In this document: positions 35,522-44,713 of the stretch, piece by piece | Layout: the number at the start of each line of letters is the position of its first letter | Position numbering within the stretch: position 1 is the stretch's first letter | Assembly: GCA_003022005.1 (NCBI GenBank) | Contig: PXRQ01000114.1 | Location: 1 to 64,000 of the forward strand | DNA length: 64,000 nt | Origin: Halobacteriales archaeon QS_5_70_15 | GTDB taxonomy: Archaea > Halobacteriota > Halobacteria > Halobacteriales > Haloarculaceae | Direction of reading: 5' to 3' | Position numbers and translations under genes: made by a program | The notes under the pieces: model-generated | What the model saw: only the letters and a program-made list of their open reading frames with translations | Told to the model about the DNA's origin: nothing | The model's database searches: none

Positions 35522-36739
35522 TTAAAACTGGTCGAGTCGCCGGTGGACCCCCTCCCGGACGTCGACGACGAGCGACTCCAGTTCGAGCCCGAGCACCGAC
35601 TCCGCGGCCGTTCCGACCGCGTCGGTGTCCCCCTCGGGCGCGTAGACGCCGAGCCGCCACTGCTCCTCCTGTGCGGCCCGGAGCGCCTCGACCAGTCCTG
35701 ACTGGGTGCCGAGCCGTCGGACCTCCCCGTTGACGACGACCCGCGAGGTGGACTCGGTCATCTCGGGGCGGGACTGGACGTCCACGATGACGTCCGCGGG
35801 GTCGACGTCGGCGCGGTCGGCGATGTCGGCCTCGTAGCCGGCGATCGTCCGCCGGTCGGCGTCGACGAGCGCGTCGTCCACGTCGGGGAACTCCGCCCAG
35901 ACCGCCCGCTTGGGCAGGTCGCGGTGGTCGAGCCGGCGGGCGAACGGCGCGGCTCGCTCGTGCCCGCGCATCGCCACCAGCAGGTCGTGGTCGTCCATCC
36001 GGGCGAACTCCTCGGGCGCCACCGCACCCGACTCGACGAGCCGCTCGACCCCGCGGCGAAGCGTCGCCTTCGAGATGCGGGCGACGTGGTGGTTGTAGAC
36101 GGTGGGGTTCATCAGCGCCCGCGCGAGCAGCAGCGACTCCGCCGTCTGGACGTTCCCCTCCGCGAGCACGAGGTCGTCCTCGACGAACGCGAGCTCGCGG
36201 ACCAGCCGGCCGTGGTCGATGGTGCCGTAGGGGACCCCCGTGTGATGGGCGTCCCGGACGAGGTAGTCCATCCGGTCGACGTCGAGTTCCCCCGAGACGA
36301 GCTGGCCGAGCTGTCCCTCGCCACCCACGAGGCCGGCCACCCGGTCGGGGTCGAGGTCGTGCTCGGCGAGACCCCGGGCGACCTCGCCGTCCGCGAGCAG
36401 GTCGTGGACCTCGTCGTGTCCCCGGCCGACGTGCCGCTCGAGGAGCGCCTCGGTGTTGTGCGAGAACGGCGGGTGCCCCACGTCGTGGAGGAGCGCCGCC
36501 GCGCGGACCCGCTCGGCCTGGGTCCCCTCGATGCCGAGGTGCCCGAGGGCCTCGTCGGCGAGGTGGTAGACGCCGAGCGAGTGCTCGAACCGCGTGTGGT
36601 TCGCGGAGGGGTAGACGAGCCCGACGGTCCCGAGCTGTTTCACCCGGCGGAGCCGCTGGACCGGCGGGGTGTCGAGCAGCGCCTCCGCCACGCCCCTGAC
36701 CGTGATGTGGTCGTGGACGCTGTCCTTGATGGTGTTCAC
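35522..36739 (-). CDS. HD-domain phosphohydrolase (dGTPase-like)
   Basis: A 405-residue HD-superfamily enzyme. The metal-binding set is H49 in TRFEHSLGVYHLA, HDVGHPPFSHN (the HD pair) and a downstream DYLVRDAHHTG. It resembles archaeal dNTP triphosphohydrolases such as EF1143/SAMHD1-like proteins. GTG 36739 (VNTIKDSVHDHI) is chosen because TTTATC lies about 28 nt upstream on the minus strand; the upstream in-frame extension is proline-rich. It is 25 bp upstream of the amidohydrolase gene on the same strand and likely co-transcribed with it. Confidence 0.85.
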   Translation of the reverse strand: MNTIKDSVHDHITVRGVAEALLDTPPVQRLRRVKQLGTVGLVYPSANHTRFEHSLGVYHLADEALGHLGIEGTQAERVRAAALLHDVGHPPFSHNTEALLERHVGRGHDEVHDLLADGEVARGLAEHDLDPDRVAGLVGGEGQLGQLVSGELDVDRMDYLVRDAHHTGVPYGTIDHGRLVRELAFVEDDLVLAEGNVQTAESLLLARALMNPTVYNHHVARISKATLRRGVERLVESGAVAPEEFARMDDHDLLVAMRGHERAAPFARRLDHRDLPKRAVWAEFPDVDDALVDADRRTIAGYEADIADRADVDPADVIVDVQSRPEMTESTSRVVVNGEVRRLGTQSGLVEALRAAQEEQWRLGVYAPEGDTDAVGTAAESVLGLELESLVVDVREGVHRRLDQF

Positions 36740-37059
36740 ACCGTGGGATTCGGCGTTATCACCGATAAACCTCCGCGTCGGGTCGTCGGTGGTGGGTAGT
36801 CGATGGGGGAACGTACGATGGAGGTGGTCAGGTGTACGATTGACGACTGGAAAACTGGGTCGGGGACTTTCGAGTCGCGCGAACCACGCTGCGCCCCTCA
36901 CTCGCTGCGCTCGTTCCGGTGCTTGCGGGTCTGTGCTTCCCCTGGAGCGCAGCCCCGTTCAATCCCGCCCGACGTCGGATCATCGGTCACCCACCCCCAT
37001 CCCGACACCACCGGTACGACGGTCGCAAGCCATTAATCCGGGCGCCGCACAGGGGGGGT
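36740..37059. promoter_or_regulatory. Divergent promoter region between the HD gene and cofD
   Basis: A 320-bp region. A minus-strand TTTATC box at about 36766 serves the HD gene; ATTAAT at about 37032 lies 28 nt before cofD. The middle contains the low-complexity CTCACTCGCTGCGCTCGTTCC-type sequence common in haloarchaeal intergenic DNA. No gene was seen. Confidence 0.5.
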
Positions 37060-38052
37060 ATGACCACGTTCCTCGCCGGGGGAACCGGTACCCCGAAGCT
37101 GCTGGCCGGCGCCGAGGGCGTCTTCCCGCCCGAGCGGACGCCGGTGGTCGGGAACACCGGCGACGACGTCGAACTCGGCGGCCTGCTCGTGTGTCCGGAC
37201 CTCGACACCGTCCTGTTCATGGACGGCGGCGCGCTCGACCGCGAGCGGTGGTGGGGGATCGATGGCGACACGACCCGTACCCACGAGGAGATCCACCGGC
37301 TGGCCGACGCGGCGGGCCTGGAGGGCGGGCCGCGCTACCTCCCCCACGACCGGCAGACGAGCGGACGCGAGGTCGCCCGCTGGCGACGGCTCTCCGGCGT
37401 CGCGGAGTTCATGGAGATCGGCGACCGCGACCGGGCCGTCCACGTCACGCGCACGTCGCTCATCGACGAGGGGCACACCCTCACCGAGGCCACGCGGATC
37501 CTCGCCGACGCCTACGGCCTCGAGCGGGACCTGCTCCCGATGAGCGACGACCCCGTGGCGTCGCTGATCCACACCGACGAGGGGTTCCAGCACTTCCAGT
37601 CCTGGTGGGTCGGCCGCCGTGCCGAACCAGAGATCTCGGACGTGAAGTTCCGGGGGGCGGAGGCCGCCGACCCCACCGAGGCGGTGCTCGACGCGCTCGA
37701 CGCGCCGGTCGTCATCGGCCCCTCGAACCCCGTCACCAGCATCGGGCCGATGCTCGCGATGGACGCGTTCCGCGACGCCCTCGACCGGACGCCGGTGGTG
37801 GCCGTCTCCCCGTTCGTCGGCGACCGCGTCTTCTCGGGGCCGGCGGCCGACCTGATGGCCGCGGTCGGGATGGACCCCTCCACGCGGGGGCTCGCGGAGG
37901 CCTACCCGTTCGCCGACGCGTTCGTCCTCGACGACGCCGACGACACCGACCTCGACCGACCGGTCGTCCGGACGGACACGAGCCTCGACACCGAGGCCGA
38001 CAGCGCGCGCGTGGCGAACGCCGTCCGTGAGGCCCTGCAGGTGGTCGCCTGA
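37060..38052 (+). CDS. cofD: 2-phospho-L-lactate transferase CofD
   Basis: A 330-residue enzyme of coenzyme F420 biosynthesis that transfers the lactyl- or enolpyruvyl-phosphate unit to Fo. Signatures: [17 protein letters not shown] with the nucleotide-binding loop, [23 protein letters not shown], the PMSDDPV block, and [14 protein letters not shown]. Length and motif order match archaeal CofD. A TATA-like ATTAAT lies 28 nt upstream. Its stop overlaps the next ATG by one base, starting a four-gene run. Confidence 0.93.
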   Translation: MTTFLAGGTGTPKLLAGAEGVFPPERTPVVGNTGDDVELGGLLVCPDLDTVLFMDGGALDRERWWGIDGDTTRTHEEIHRLADAAGLEGGPRYLPHDRQTSGREVARWRRLSGVAEFMEIGDRDRAVHVTRTSLIDEGHTLTEATRILADAYGLERDLLPMSDDPVASLIHTDEGFQHFQSWWVGRRAEPEISDVKFRGAEAADPTEAVLDALDAPVVIGPSNPVTSIGPMLAMDAFRDALDRTPVVAVSPFVGDRVFSGPAADLMAAVGMDPSTRGLAEAYPFADAFVLDDADDTDLDRPVVRTDTSLDTEADSARVANAVREALQVVA

Positions 38053-38837
38053 TGGCCGGGACCGGTACCGAGCCGTTCGAGCCCCGGGTGGCCGTCGCCT
38101 CGCTGTCGGGGGAGTCCGACGCCGAGTGGGCGCGGGCGGCCGCGCCGTACGTCGACTGTGCGTTCATGGGCGGCATCGCGCTCGACGGCACGACCCGCGA
38201 GGCCGCCCGCGCGATGGTCGAGGACCGGGACCGGACGGAGTTCCTCCCCGCCGATCCGGTCGGGTTCCTCGACCGACAGCTCTCGGCGCTGGCCGACGCG
38301 CCGGTCCGCGGCGCGTTCAACGTCCGCACGACGAGCCTCGACCCGCTGCGCTGCGCGGCGGGGGTCTGTGCCGGTCACGGGGCGGTGCTCGAAGTCAACG
38401 CCCACTGCCGGCAGGACGAGATGTGTGTGGCGGGTGCCGGCGAGACGCTCCTCGGGGAGACCGACCGGCTCGCGGAACAGGTCCGGGCGGCGAGCGAGGC
38501 CGGCGCGACGACCTCGGTGAAGGTCCGGGCGGAGGTCGACGGCGTGGACCTCGTGGCGACGGCGCAGGCCTGCGAGCGGGCCGGGGCGGACCTGCTCCAC
38601 GTCGACGCGATGGACACCGAGTCCGTGATCGCCGACCTCCGCGAGGCGACGGAGCTGTTCCTCCTCGCCAACAACGGGGTGCGCAACCGCGAAACGGCAC
38701 ACGAGTACCTGGAGTACGGCGCCGACGCAGTGTCGGTCGGCCGGCCGAGCGACGATCCCCGGATCCTGGACCGCGTCCGCCGGAGCGTCGAGGAGTGGTT
38801 CGCCGAACACCCGCGCGAGCGAGGCGTCTCGGCGTGA
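38052..38837 (+). CDS. tRNA-dihydrouridine-synthase-like TIM-barrel flavoprotein
   Basis: A 261-residue protein resembling the archaeal DUS/dihydropyrimidine-dehydrogenase-like family. It has FMN-barrel elements VDCAFMGGIALDG, FNVRTTSLDPL, EVNAHCRQDEMC (the conserved Cys region), SVKVRAEVDGVD, LHVDAM, and a C-terminal phosphate-binding GADAVSVGRP. It is shorter than true Dus enzymes and lacks the RNA-binding C-terminal domain. Its place between cofD and a CitG-like gene hints at a role in F420 or related cofactor metabolism rather than tRNA modification. Start and stop overlap both neighbours. Confidence 0.75.
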   Translation: MAGTGTEPFEPRVAVASLSGESDAEWARAAAPYVDCAFMGGIALDGTTREAARAMVEDRDRTEFLPADPVGFLDRQLSALADAPVRGAFNVRTTSLDPLRCAAGVCAGHGAVLEVNAHCRQDEMCVAGAGETLLGETDRLAEQVRAASEAGATTSVKVRAEVDGVDLVATAQACERAGADLLHVDAMDTESVIADLREATELFLLANNGVRNRETAHEYLEYGADAVSVGRPSDDPRILDRVRRSVEEWFAEHPRERGVSA

Positions 38838-39676
38838 GGTCGGTCGCAGGGAACGCGACGCTGGCCCTGCTGCTCGAGGTGACCGGCACCCCGAAGCCGG
38901 GGAACGTCGACCGCCACCGGGACCACCCGGACCTCCGGTTCGAGCACTTCCTCGCCGGGGCGGTCGGCGCGTGGCCCGGGCTCTCGATGCTGGCCGGCGA
39001 CGACGAGCGGCTCGGCGAGGGGTTCGACCGGGCGGTCGCGGGGATGGCCGACCAGCGCGGCGGGAACACGCAGTTCGGCGCGCTGCTCCTGCTCGCGCCG
39101 CTGGTCCGGGCCGCCGGCGCGGGTGACGGCGACCTCTCGCCCGCCGGCGCGAGCGAGGCGGTCGAGGCGACGACCGTCGAGGACGCCGTCTCGTTCTACC
39201 GGGCGTTCGAGCACGTCGACGTCGCGGTCGACGATCCGCCGGAGGGCCTGGACGACCTGGACGTCCGCCGGGGCGCGGACGCGGCGTCCGCGCTCCGCGA
39301 GCGCGGGCTGACCCTGTCGGACGTGATGGACCTCTCCGCCGACGTCGACGGCGTCGCCGCCGAGTGGGTCGGCGGGTTCGAGCGGACGTTCGAGGCCGCC
39401 GGGTGGCTCCTCGCCGACGACGGGCCGGTCCCCGACCGTGCCTCGCATGCGTTCCTCCGGCTGCTCGCCGACGAAGTGGACACCTTCGTCGTGAAGACCG
39501 TCGACCGCGAGACGGCCGAGGAGGCGACCCGCCGGGCGCGGGCCGCACTGGACGGCGAGGAGGACCCGGAGGCCCTGGCGGAGGAGTTCGTCGACCGCGG
39601 CGTCAACCCGGGGACGACGGCCGACCTCACCGCGGGTGCGCTGTTCGTCGCCCTCGAACGGGGGCTGGTGGTCTGA
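38834..39676 (+). CDS. Triphosphoribosyl-dephospho-CoA synthase-like (CitG/MdcB family) protein
   Basis: A 280-residue all-helical protein of the CitG family. Motifs: LLLEVTGTPKPGNVDRHRDH with the conserved KPGNV, DQRGGNTQFGALLLLAP with the nucleotide-binding GNTQ, and RGVNPGTTADLTAG at the C-terminus. In bacteria the family uses ATP and dephospho-CoA to make the citrate-lyase prosthetic precursor. Archaeal members have no lyase partner, and the linkage to cofD is the only clue to role. GTG 38834 overlaps the preceding TGA. Confidence 0.82.
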   Translation: MRSVAGNATLALLLEVTGTPKPGNVDRHRDHPDLRFEHFLAGAVGAWPGLSMLAGDDERLGEGFDRAVAGMADQRGGNTQFGALLLLAPLVRAAGAGDGDLSPAGASEAVEATTVEDAVSFYRAFEHVDVAVDDPPEGLDDLDVRRGADAASALRERGLTLSDVMDLSADVDGVAAEWVGGFERTFEAAGWLLADDGPVPDRASHAFLRLLADEVDTFVVKTVDRETAEEATRRARAALDGEEDPEALAEEFVDRGVNPGTTADLTAGALFVALERGLVV

Positions 39677-39677
39677 G

Positions 39678-40271
39678 ATGAGCCCCGGCGGGTGGCCCGA
39701 GGCGCTCGACCTGCGGGGCGTAACCGAGAGCGTCGTGGCGACGCTCGGCCCGAACGACCGGTGGAACCTCGCGGCGCTCGGCCTCCACGTACCCGAGGAC
39801 GGGGACGACCCCGTCACCGCCCGGACGTGGGGGCGCACGCGGACGCGGCGGAACTTCGCCGAGCGCGGCGGGGGGTACGTCCAGTTCACGCGGGACCCGC
39901 GGACGTTCGTCGACGCGGCGCTCTCCGTGCGCGAGTCCGACGACCCGGTCGTCGAGGACGCCGACGCGTGGGTCCGGGTCGAGGTCGACCGCATCGGGGA
40001 GGGCGAATCCGGCGGGACGGCGTGGGTCGACTGGGCGCTCTCGCCCGTCGAGTCCCGGGTCCTCCGTGAGTCGGTCCCGACGACCAACCGCGGGTACTAC
40101 GCGGTCGTCGAGGCGACCGTCGCCGCCTCCCGACTCGACGTGGACGCCTACGACCGGCAGGCGCTGCTCGACCGTCTGCGCTACTTCGAATCGGTGGTCG
40201 GGACCGCCGGCGGTCCCGCCGAGCGCGAGGCGTTCGGGCGGGTCCGCGAGTGCGTCGACGACGACTGGTGA
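39678..40271 (+). CDS. DUF447 family protein
   Basis: A 197-residue protein of archaeal DUF447, a flavin-reductase-like FMN-binding split-barrel family. The barrel strands WNLAALGLHV, TARTWGRTRTRRNF and YVQFTRDPRTFVDAAL are clear, then a helical C-terminal half with RGYYAVVEATVAASRL. It begins 2 nt after the CitG-like stop, so is in the cofD operon. FMN or F420 binding is plausible by fold but not shown. Confidence 0.8.
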   Translation: MSPGGWPEALDLRGVTESVVATLGPNDRWNLAALGLHVPEDGDDPVTARTWGRTRTRRNFAERGGGYVQFTRDPRTFVDAALSVRESDDPVVEDADAWVRVEVDRIGEGESGGTAWVDWALSPVESRVLRESVPTTNRGYYAVVEATVAASRLDVDAYDRQALLDRLRYFESVVGTAGGPAEREAFGRVRECVDDDW

Positions 40272-40345
40272 CGGCGGCCCCCGGCCGCGACGACCCACGA
40301 GGGGGCTTTCGAACCTTTTTTGCTCCGCAGCGGCGTTCCTCCACC

Positions 40346-40534
40346 ATGGCCATCAAGCCGGCGTACATCAAGAAGATCGGGAACCGACTGCTCGAACGCT
40401 ACCCGGACGCGTTCTCGACCGAGTTCGAGCACAACAAGGAGGTCATCGGCGAGGTGACCAACGTCGAGTCCAAGGGCGTGCGCAACCGCATCGCGGGCTA
40501 CGTCGCCCGCAAGAAGCGCGCCCCGCCGGCCTGA
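40346..40534 (+). CDS. rps17e: Small-subunit ribosomal protein S17e
   Basis: A 62-residue archaeal/eukaryotic-type ribosomal protein. The conserved MAIKPAYIKKIGNRLLERYP start and KGVRNRIAGYVARKK C-terminus are diagnostic. It has its own TATA-like AACCTTTTTTG about 30 nt upstream, in addition to possible read-through from the cofD operon. The stop codon TGA is followed by TACGGG, the 3'-end motif noted in findings. Confidence 0.95.
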   Translation: MAIKPAYIKKIGNRLLERYPDAFSTEFEHNKEVIGEVTNVESKGVRNRIAGYVARKKRAPPA

Positions 40535-40651
40535 TACGGGTTCTCGCGAGCCGACGCGCCACACGCCCCAGCCGCCGCCACGTCGACCGTCGCGCCCGGG
40601 CGTGACCCCTTGTTTCACACCCACACCCGACGCCGGGACCGACGGATACAT

Positions 40652-40671
40652 AACTGACTGGCCAGTCAGTT
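40652..40671 (+). promoter_or_regulatory. Perfect 20-bp palindromic operator of the TetR-MATE pair
   Basis: AACTGACTGGCCAGTCAGTT is a perfect inverted repeat located 9-28 nt upstream of the ATG at 40680 and overlapping the end of a GGATACATAAC promoter sequence. Size and symmetry fit a TetR-family dimer site, so the regulator next door probably represses its own operon here. Confidence 0.75.
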
Positions 40672-40679
40672 GCGTGTAG

Positions 40680-41324
40680 ATGCCGGACACCGAACCGGGG
40701 ACGGCCGAGTCCGACACCGGCCCGAGCGGTGGGTCGGGATCCGCCGACTCCCGCGAGCGGATCATGCGCGCGACCCACTGTGCGCTCTGCGGACACGGCT
40801 ACGCCTCGCTCACGATGCAGGACATCGCCGACGAGTCGGACCTGAGCAAGGCGGCGCTGCACTACCACTACGACTCCAAGGCCGACCTCCTGCGGGCGTT
40901 CCTCGACTACCTGCTCGACTCGTTCCGCGAGCGTACGAGCGAGGGGACGGACGGCGAGAAGCCCTTCGAGCGGGTCCGGACGCTCGTGGGCCTGCTGTTC
41001 GAGCCGCCCGGCGGCGACGCGGACGCCGAGTTCCGGACCGCCCTCCTCGAACTGAAGGCCCAGGCCCCCTACGAGTCGCCGGTCCGCGAGCGACTCGTCG
41101 CGTTCGACGGGTTCCTCCGTGGGGAACTCGCCGAGGGGATCCGCGAGGCCCGCGAGGCGGGCACGGTCCGCGGGGACGTCGACCCCGAGGCGGTCGCGGA
41201 GTTCGTCGTCACCGTCGCCAACGGCGCCCACACCCGCCGGGTCGCGCTCGGCCGGACCACCGACTGCGCCGAGACCCACCTGCTGACGTACCTCGACGGG
41301 CTCCGCACGGGGGGTCCGCGGTGA
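40680..41324 (+). CDS. TetR/AcrR-family transcriptional regulator
   Basis: A 214-residue TetR-type protein. The N-terminal helix-turn-helix (about residues 22-68) has SRERIMRATHCALCGHGYASLTMQDIADESDLSKAALHYHYDSK, with the recognition helix SKAALHYHYDS. The C-terminal helical ligand/dimer domain follows. A 20-bp palindrome in its promoter is the likely operator. Its stop overlaps the GTG start of the MATE exporter gene, so it very likely controls that exporter in response to an exported compound. Confidence 0.9.
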   Translation: MPDTEPGTAESDTGPSGGSGSADSRERIMRATHCALCGHGYASLTMQDIADESDLSKAALHYHYDSKADLLRAFLDYLLDSFRERTSEGTDGEKPFERVRTLVGLLFEPPGGDADAEFRTALLELKAQAPYESPVRERLVAFDGFLRGELAEGIREAREAGTVRGDVDPEAVAEFVVTVANGAHTRRVALGRTTDCAETHLLTYLDGLRTGGPR

Positions 41325-42934
41325 GCATCCGCGAGCGCCTCGGGGACCTGTTCGGCGGGAAGGAGCAGGTGAACCTCACCGAGGGGGACATCGGGAGGCC
41401 GCTGTTCGTCCTCGCGCTGCCCATCGTCCTCACGAACCTGCTCCAGACCGCCTACAATCTCGCGGACACCTTCTGGCTCGGGCAGTACTCGACGGAGGCG
41501 CTGGCGGCCATCTCCTTCGCGTTCCCGATGGTCTTCCTGCTCATCTCGCTGGGGATGGGCGTCTCCGTCGCGGGGTCGGTGCTCGTCGCGCAGAACACGG
41601 GCGCGGGCGACGACCGGCGGGCGGAGTACGCCGCCTCCCAGACGGTGGCGTTGGCGGTCCTCGCCTCCGTGCTGATCGGGGCCGCCGGCTACTTCGTCGT
41701 CGACGACCTGCTGGTGGTTTTCGGCGCGAGCCCGGGGGTGCTGGAGGCCGCGACGGTGTACATGCGGGTCATCTCGCTCGGGCTGCCGTTCATGTTCGGC
41801 TTCTTCGTCTTCATCTCGCTGATGCGGGGCTACGGCGACACGATCACCCCGATGCTCGTGATGCTCGGGACCGTGATCCTGAACGTCGCGCTGGACCCGT
41901 TCCTCATCAACGGCTGGTGGCTGTTCCCCGAACTCGGCATCGAGGGGGCGGCCTACGCGACGGTCTTCTCCCGCGGGCTGGCGACGGCCGTCGGCCTCGC
42001 CATCATGTTCGAGGGGGTCCGCGGGGTGCGGATCCGCCTCGGCGACATGGTCCCGGACCTCGCCTTCAGCCGGCGGATGCTCCGTATCGGGATCCCGGCG
42101 TCTGTCGAGGGGACGGGTCGCGCGGCGTCGGTCAACGCGCTGCTTATCGTCGTCGGCGCGTTCGCGACGCCCGTCGTCGCGGGGTTCGGCATCGGCATCC
42201 GCGTCTTCTCGGTCATCTTCCTGCCGGCCATCGCCGTCGCGCGGGCCGTCGAGACGACCGCCGGGCAGAACATCGGCGCCGGCCAACCCGACCGGGCCGA
42301 GGAGGCCGCGGACTTCGCCGCGAAGGTGATGTTCCTCGTCCTCGGGGGTGCGGGCGTCCTGATCTTCCTCGTTCCCGAGCCCATCGTCGGGGTGTTCACC
42401 GACGACCCCGCGGTCCTCGGCACCGGCGCGGAGTTCCTCAGGTACGTCTCGCTCACGTTCGGGTTCGTCGGTATCCTCCGCGCGTACACCGGCGCGTTCC
42501 GGGGCGCCGGCCGGACGCTGGTCGCCGCCGTCGTCGCCATCACGTTCCTCGGCCTCGTACGGCTCCCGGTCGCGGCCGCGCTCGCGCTCGGCGTCGGCCC
42601 GGGGACGCTCTCGCTCGCGGGGCTCACCGTCGCGGTCCCCCGGCTGGTCGCCGGAATGGGCCCCGTGGGCATCTGGTGGGCGTTCGTCGTCTCGAACGCC
42701 GTCGGCGCGGCGCTCGCGCTCGCGTGGTTCAAGCGCGGGACCTGGCGGGACGCCGACGTGAGAGGGGGCACCGATGGCCCGACCGGGGCACCCTCGGCCG
42801 GAAGCGAGGGTCCGGAGGTCGACGCGGCCCGGCCGGTCGGCGACGGCTCCGGGACGGGAACGAACGGCCCGGGGGGACGAGGGGACGGGCCCGCGACGTG
42901 CGGCGAGGGGCCGAGCGCGTGCGACGACGACTGA
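41321..42934 (+). CDS. MATE-family multidrug/metabolite exporter
   Basis: A 537-residue membrane protein with twelve hydrophobic helices in two pseudo-symmetric halves. Typical MATE blocks: LPIVLTNLLQTAYNLADTFWLG in helix 1, GMGVSVAGSVLVAQNTGAGD, and PAIAVARAVETTAGQNIGAGQPDRA at the start of the second half. The last ~70 residues are a Gly/Pro/Asp-rich hydrophilic tail absent from usual MATE proteins. It would extrude organic cations or metabolites using Na+ or H+. It is translationally coupled to the TetR gene (GTGA overlap). Confidence 0.9.
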   Translation: MSIRERLGDLFGGKEQVNLTEGDIGRPLFVLALPIVLTNLLQTAYNLADTFWLGQYSTEALAAISFAFPMVFLLISLGMGVSVAGSVLVAQNTGAGDDRRAEYAASQTVALAVLASVLIGAAGYFVVDDLLVVFGASPGVLEAATVYMRVISLGLPFMFGFFVFISLMRGYGDTITPMLVMLGTVILNVALDPFLINGWWLFPELGIEGAAYATVFSRGLATAVGLAIMFEGVRGVRIRLGDMVPDLAFSRRMLRIGIPASVEGTGRAASVNALLIVVGAFATPVVAGFGIGIRVFSVIFLPAIAVARAVETTAGQNIGAGQPDRAEEAADFAAKVMFLVLGGAGVLIFLVPEPIVGVFTDDPAVLGTGAEFLRYVSLTFGFVGILRAYTGAFRGAGRTLVAAVVAITFLGLVRLPVAAALALGVGPGTLSLAGLTVAVPRLVAGMGPVGIWWAFVVSNAVGAALALAWFKRGTWRDADVRGGTDGPTGAPSAGSEGPEVDAARPVGDGSGTGTNGPGGRGDGPATCGEGPSACDDD

Positions 42935-42995
42935 CCGCCGCGCAAGTCCGTCCCGGAGCGACACGCTCTTTTCGTCGCCTCCCCCACGCCCGACA

Positions 42996-44027
42996 ATGGT
43001 ACGCGTGGGCATCCTCGGCGCCACCGGCGCCGTCGGCCAGCGACTCGTACAGCTACTCGACCCGCACCCGGCGTTCGAGATCGCCGCACTCACGGCCTCC
43101 CCGGACTCGGCCGGCAGGAGCTACCGCGACGCGGCGAAGTGGGGGCTCGACGTCCCGATCCCCGACTCGGTCGCCGACATCACCGTCGTCGAGACGGACG
43201 CGGAGGCCGTTCCCGACGACGTCCCGCTCCTCTTCTCCTCGCTCCCCTCCTCCGTCGGCGCGGCCGTGGAACCGGGGCTCGCCGAGGCGGGCTACGTCGT
43301 CTCCTCGAACTCCTCGAACGCCCGGATGGCCGAGGACGTCCCGCTGGTGATCCCGGAGGTCAACGCCGACCACGTCGGGCTGATCGAGGTCCAGCGCGAC
43401 GAGCGCCGCTGGGACGGCGCGCTCCTGAAGAACCCCAACTGCTCGACGATCACGATGGTGCCGCCGCTGGCCGCGCTCGACGAGTTCGGCCTCGAACGGG
43501 TGACCGTCTCGACGCTCCAGGCCGTCTCCGGCGCGGGGTATTCGGGGGTCACCTCGATGGAGATCCTCGACAACGTCCTCCCGCACATCGGCGGCGAGGA
43601 GGAGAAGATGGAGACCGAGTCCCGCAAGCTTCTCGGGAGCTTCGACGGCGCGGAGGTCGAACTCCACGGCGCGGAGGTTTCGGCCTCCTGCAACCGCGTC
43701 GCGACCCTCGACGGCCACCTCGAGAACGTCTGGGCGGACACCCGCAAGGACGTGACGGCGGCCGCCGCCGCCGAGGCGATGCGCGAGTTCCCCTCGGCCG
43801 ACCTCCCCTCCTCGCCCGAACGGCTGATCGAGGCCTTCGACGACCCCGAGCGACCACAGCCGCGGCTCGACCGGATGCGCGGCGACGGGATGGCGGTCAC
43901 CGCGGGCGGGCTCCAGGGGACGCCGAACGGGCTGCAGTTCAACTGCCTCGCGCACAACACGCTCCGTGGCGCCGCGGGCGCCTCGGTGCTCAACGGCGAA
44001 CTGCTGCTGCGGGAGGACTACCTGTAG
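42996..44027 (+). CDS. asd: Aspartate-semialdehyde dehydrogenase
   Basis: A 343-residue enzyme of lysine, threonine and methionine biosynthesis. N-terminal NADP motif GILGATGAVGQRL (residues 5-17), substrate loop SSNSSNAR, catalytic Cys 149 in KNPNCSTITM, SGAGYSGV, and EVSASCNRVATLDGH carrying the base. Length and motif order match the archaeal/fungal-type Asd. It has its own promoter region after the exporter. It acts in the cytoplasm. Confidence 0.95.
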   Translation: MVRVGILGATGAVGQRLVQLLDPHPAFEIAALTASPDSAGRSYRDAAKWGLDVPIPDSVADITVVETDAEAVPDDVPLLFSSLPSSVGAAVEPGLAEAGYVVSSNSSNARMAEDVPLVIPEVNADHVGLIEVQRDERRWDGALLKNPNCSTITMVPPLAALDEFGLERVTVSTLQAVSGAGYSGVTSMEILDNVLPHIGGEEEKMETESRKLLGSFDGAEVELHGAEVSASCNRVATLDGHLENVWADTRKDVTAAAAAEAMREFPSADLPSSPERLIEAFDDPERPQPRLDRMRGDGMAVTAGGLQGTPNGLQFNCLAHNTLRGAAGASVLNGELLLREDYL

Positions 44028-44248
44028 GCACGTCCGCGTGTCCTCGGGCTCCGGGTGAACCCCCCTGACGGATCCAACAGTGCATATGAACGGAGAGTCC
44101 GTCCTCTTCGTCGGTCGTGGGCGCCAACGATTGCCACGTTGTACGATAACGTTTAACATCCGACTGTCCGAACAGCCCGAGTAGCGTTCCCGGTAGACGG
44201 AGACGTGCGACGATCGCTCGTCACGGGGACGCGAGAGGTGACAGACCC

Positions 44249-44553
44249 ATGCCGACGTACGTGACTCTGGTGAACTTCACCGAAGACGGGCTCGAGGACG
44301 TCGCCGAGCTGCCGGATCACGTGGAGCGGATCGAGGAGATGAAACGGGCACTGGGCGGTGAACCGAAGGGGTTCTTCCTGACGTTCGGACAGTACGACAT
44401 GGTGGCGTTCTCGGAGATGCCCGACGCCGAGGCCACGGCGAAGGTCCAGCTCGCCAGCGCGATGGGGGGAACGCCGAAACGGAAACGCTCCGGGCGTTCT
44501 CCGTGGACGAACTCCGCGAGATCCTCGAAGAGATGCCCGAACCCGAGCCCTGA
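44249..44553 (+). pseudogene. GYD-domain protein with a one-base frameshift
   Basis: The N-terminal part is a typical GYD domain: MPTYVTLVNFTEDGLEDVAE, KGFFLTFGQYDMVAFSEMPD and AKVQLASAMGG. At a run of six G (44464-44469) the frame is lost. In the next frame the family C-terminus continues as NAETETLRAFSVDELREIL to MPEPEP with TGA at 44551-44553. One additional G restores a normal protein of about 101 residues. It is most simply a homopolymer miscall or a recent mutation. Function of GYD proteins is unknown; they resemble small dimeric ferredoxin-like folds. Confidence 0.75.
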
Positions 44554-44713
44554 CCGGTTCCGACCCCGGCCGGTTCGTCTCCCGTTTTCCGATCCGTCGT
44601 GGCATCACCGGTGACTCTCGTGGCCGAACAGCTCCCCCGCACACGACACGCGATCTCGCCCGTGGAGCGTTGCGGCGGGGGCGGGAACCCGATCCGACGG
44701 CGTTCGGGCACCG

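Noticed and set aside
36880..36990. A possible tRNA-like segment (CCCCGTTCAATCCCGCCC) before cofD
   Set aside because: No matching acceptor, D or anticodon arms could be found; only the T-arm resemblance is present.
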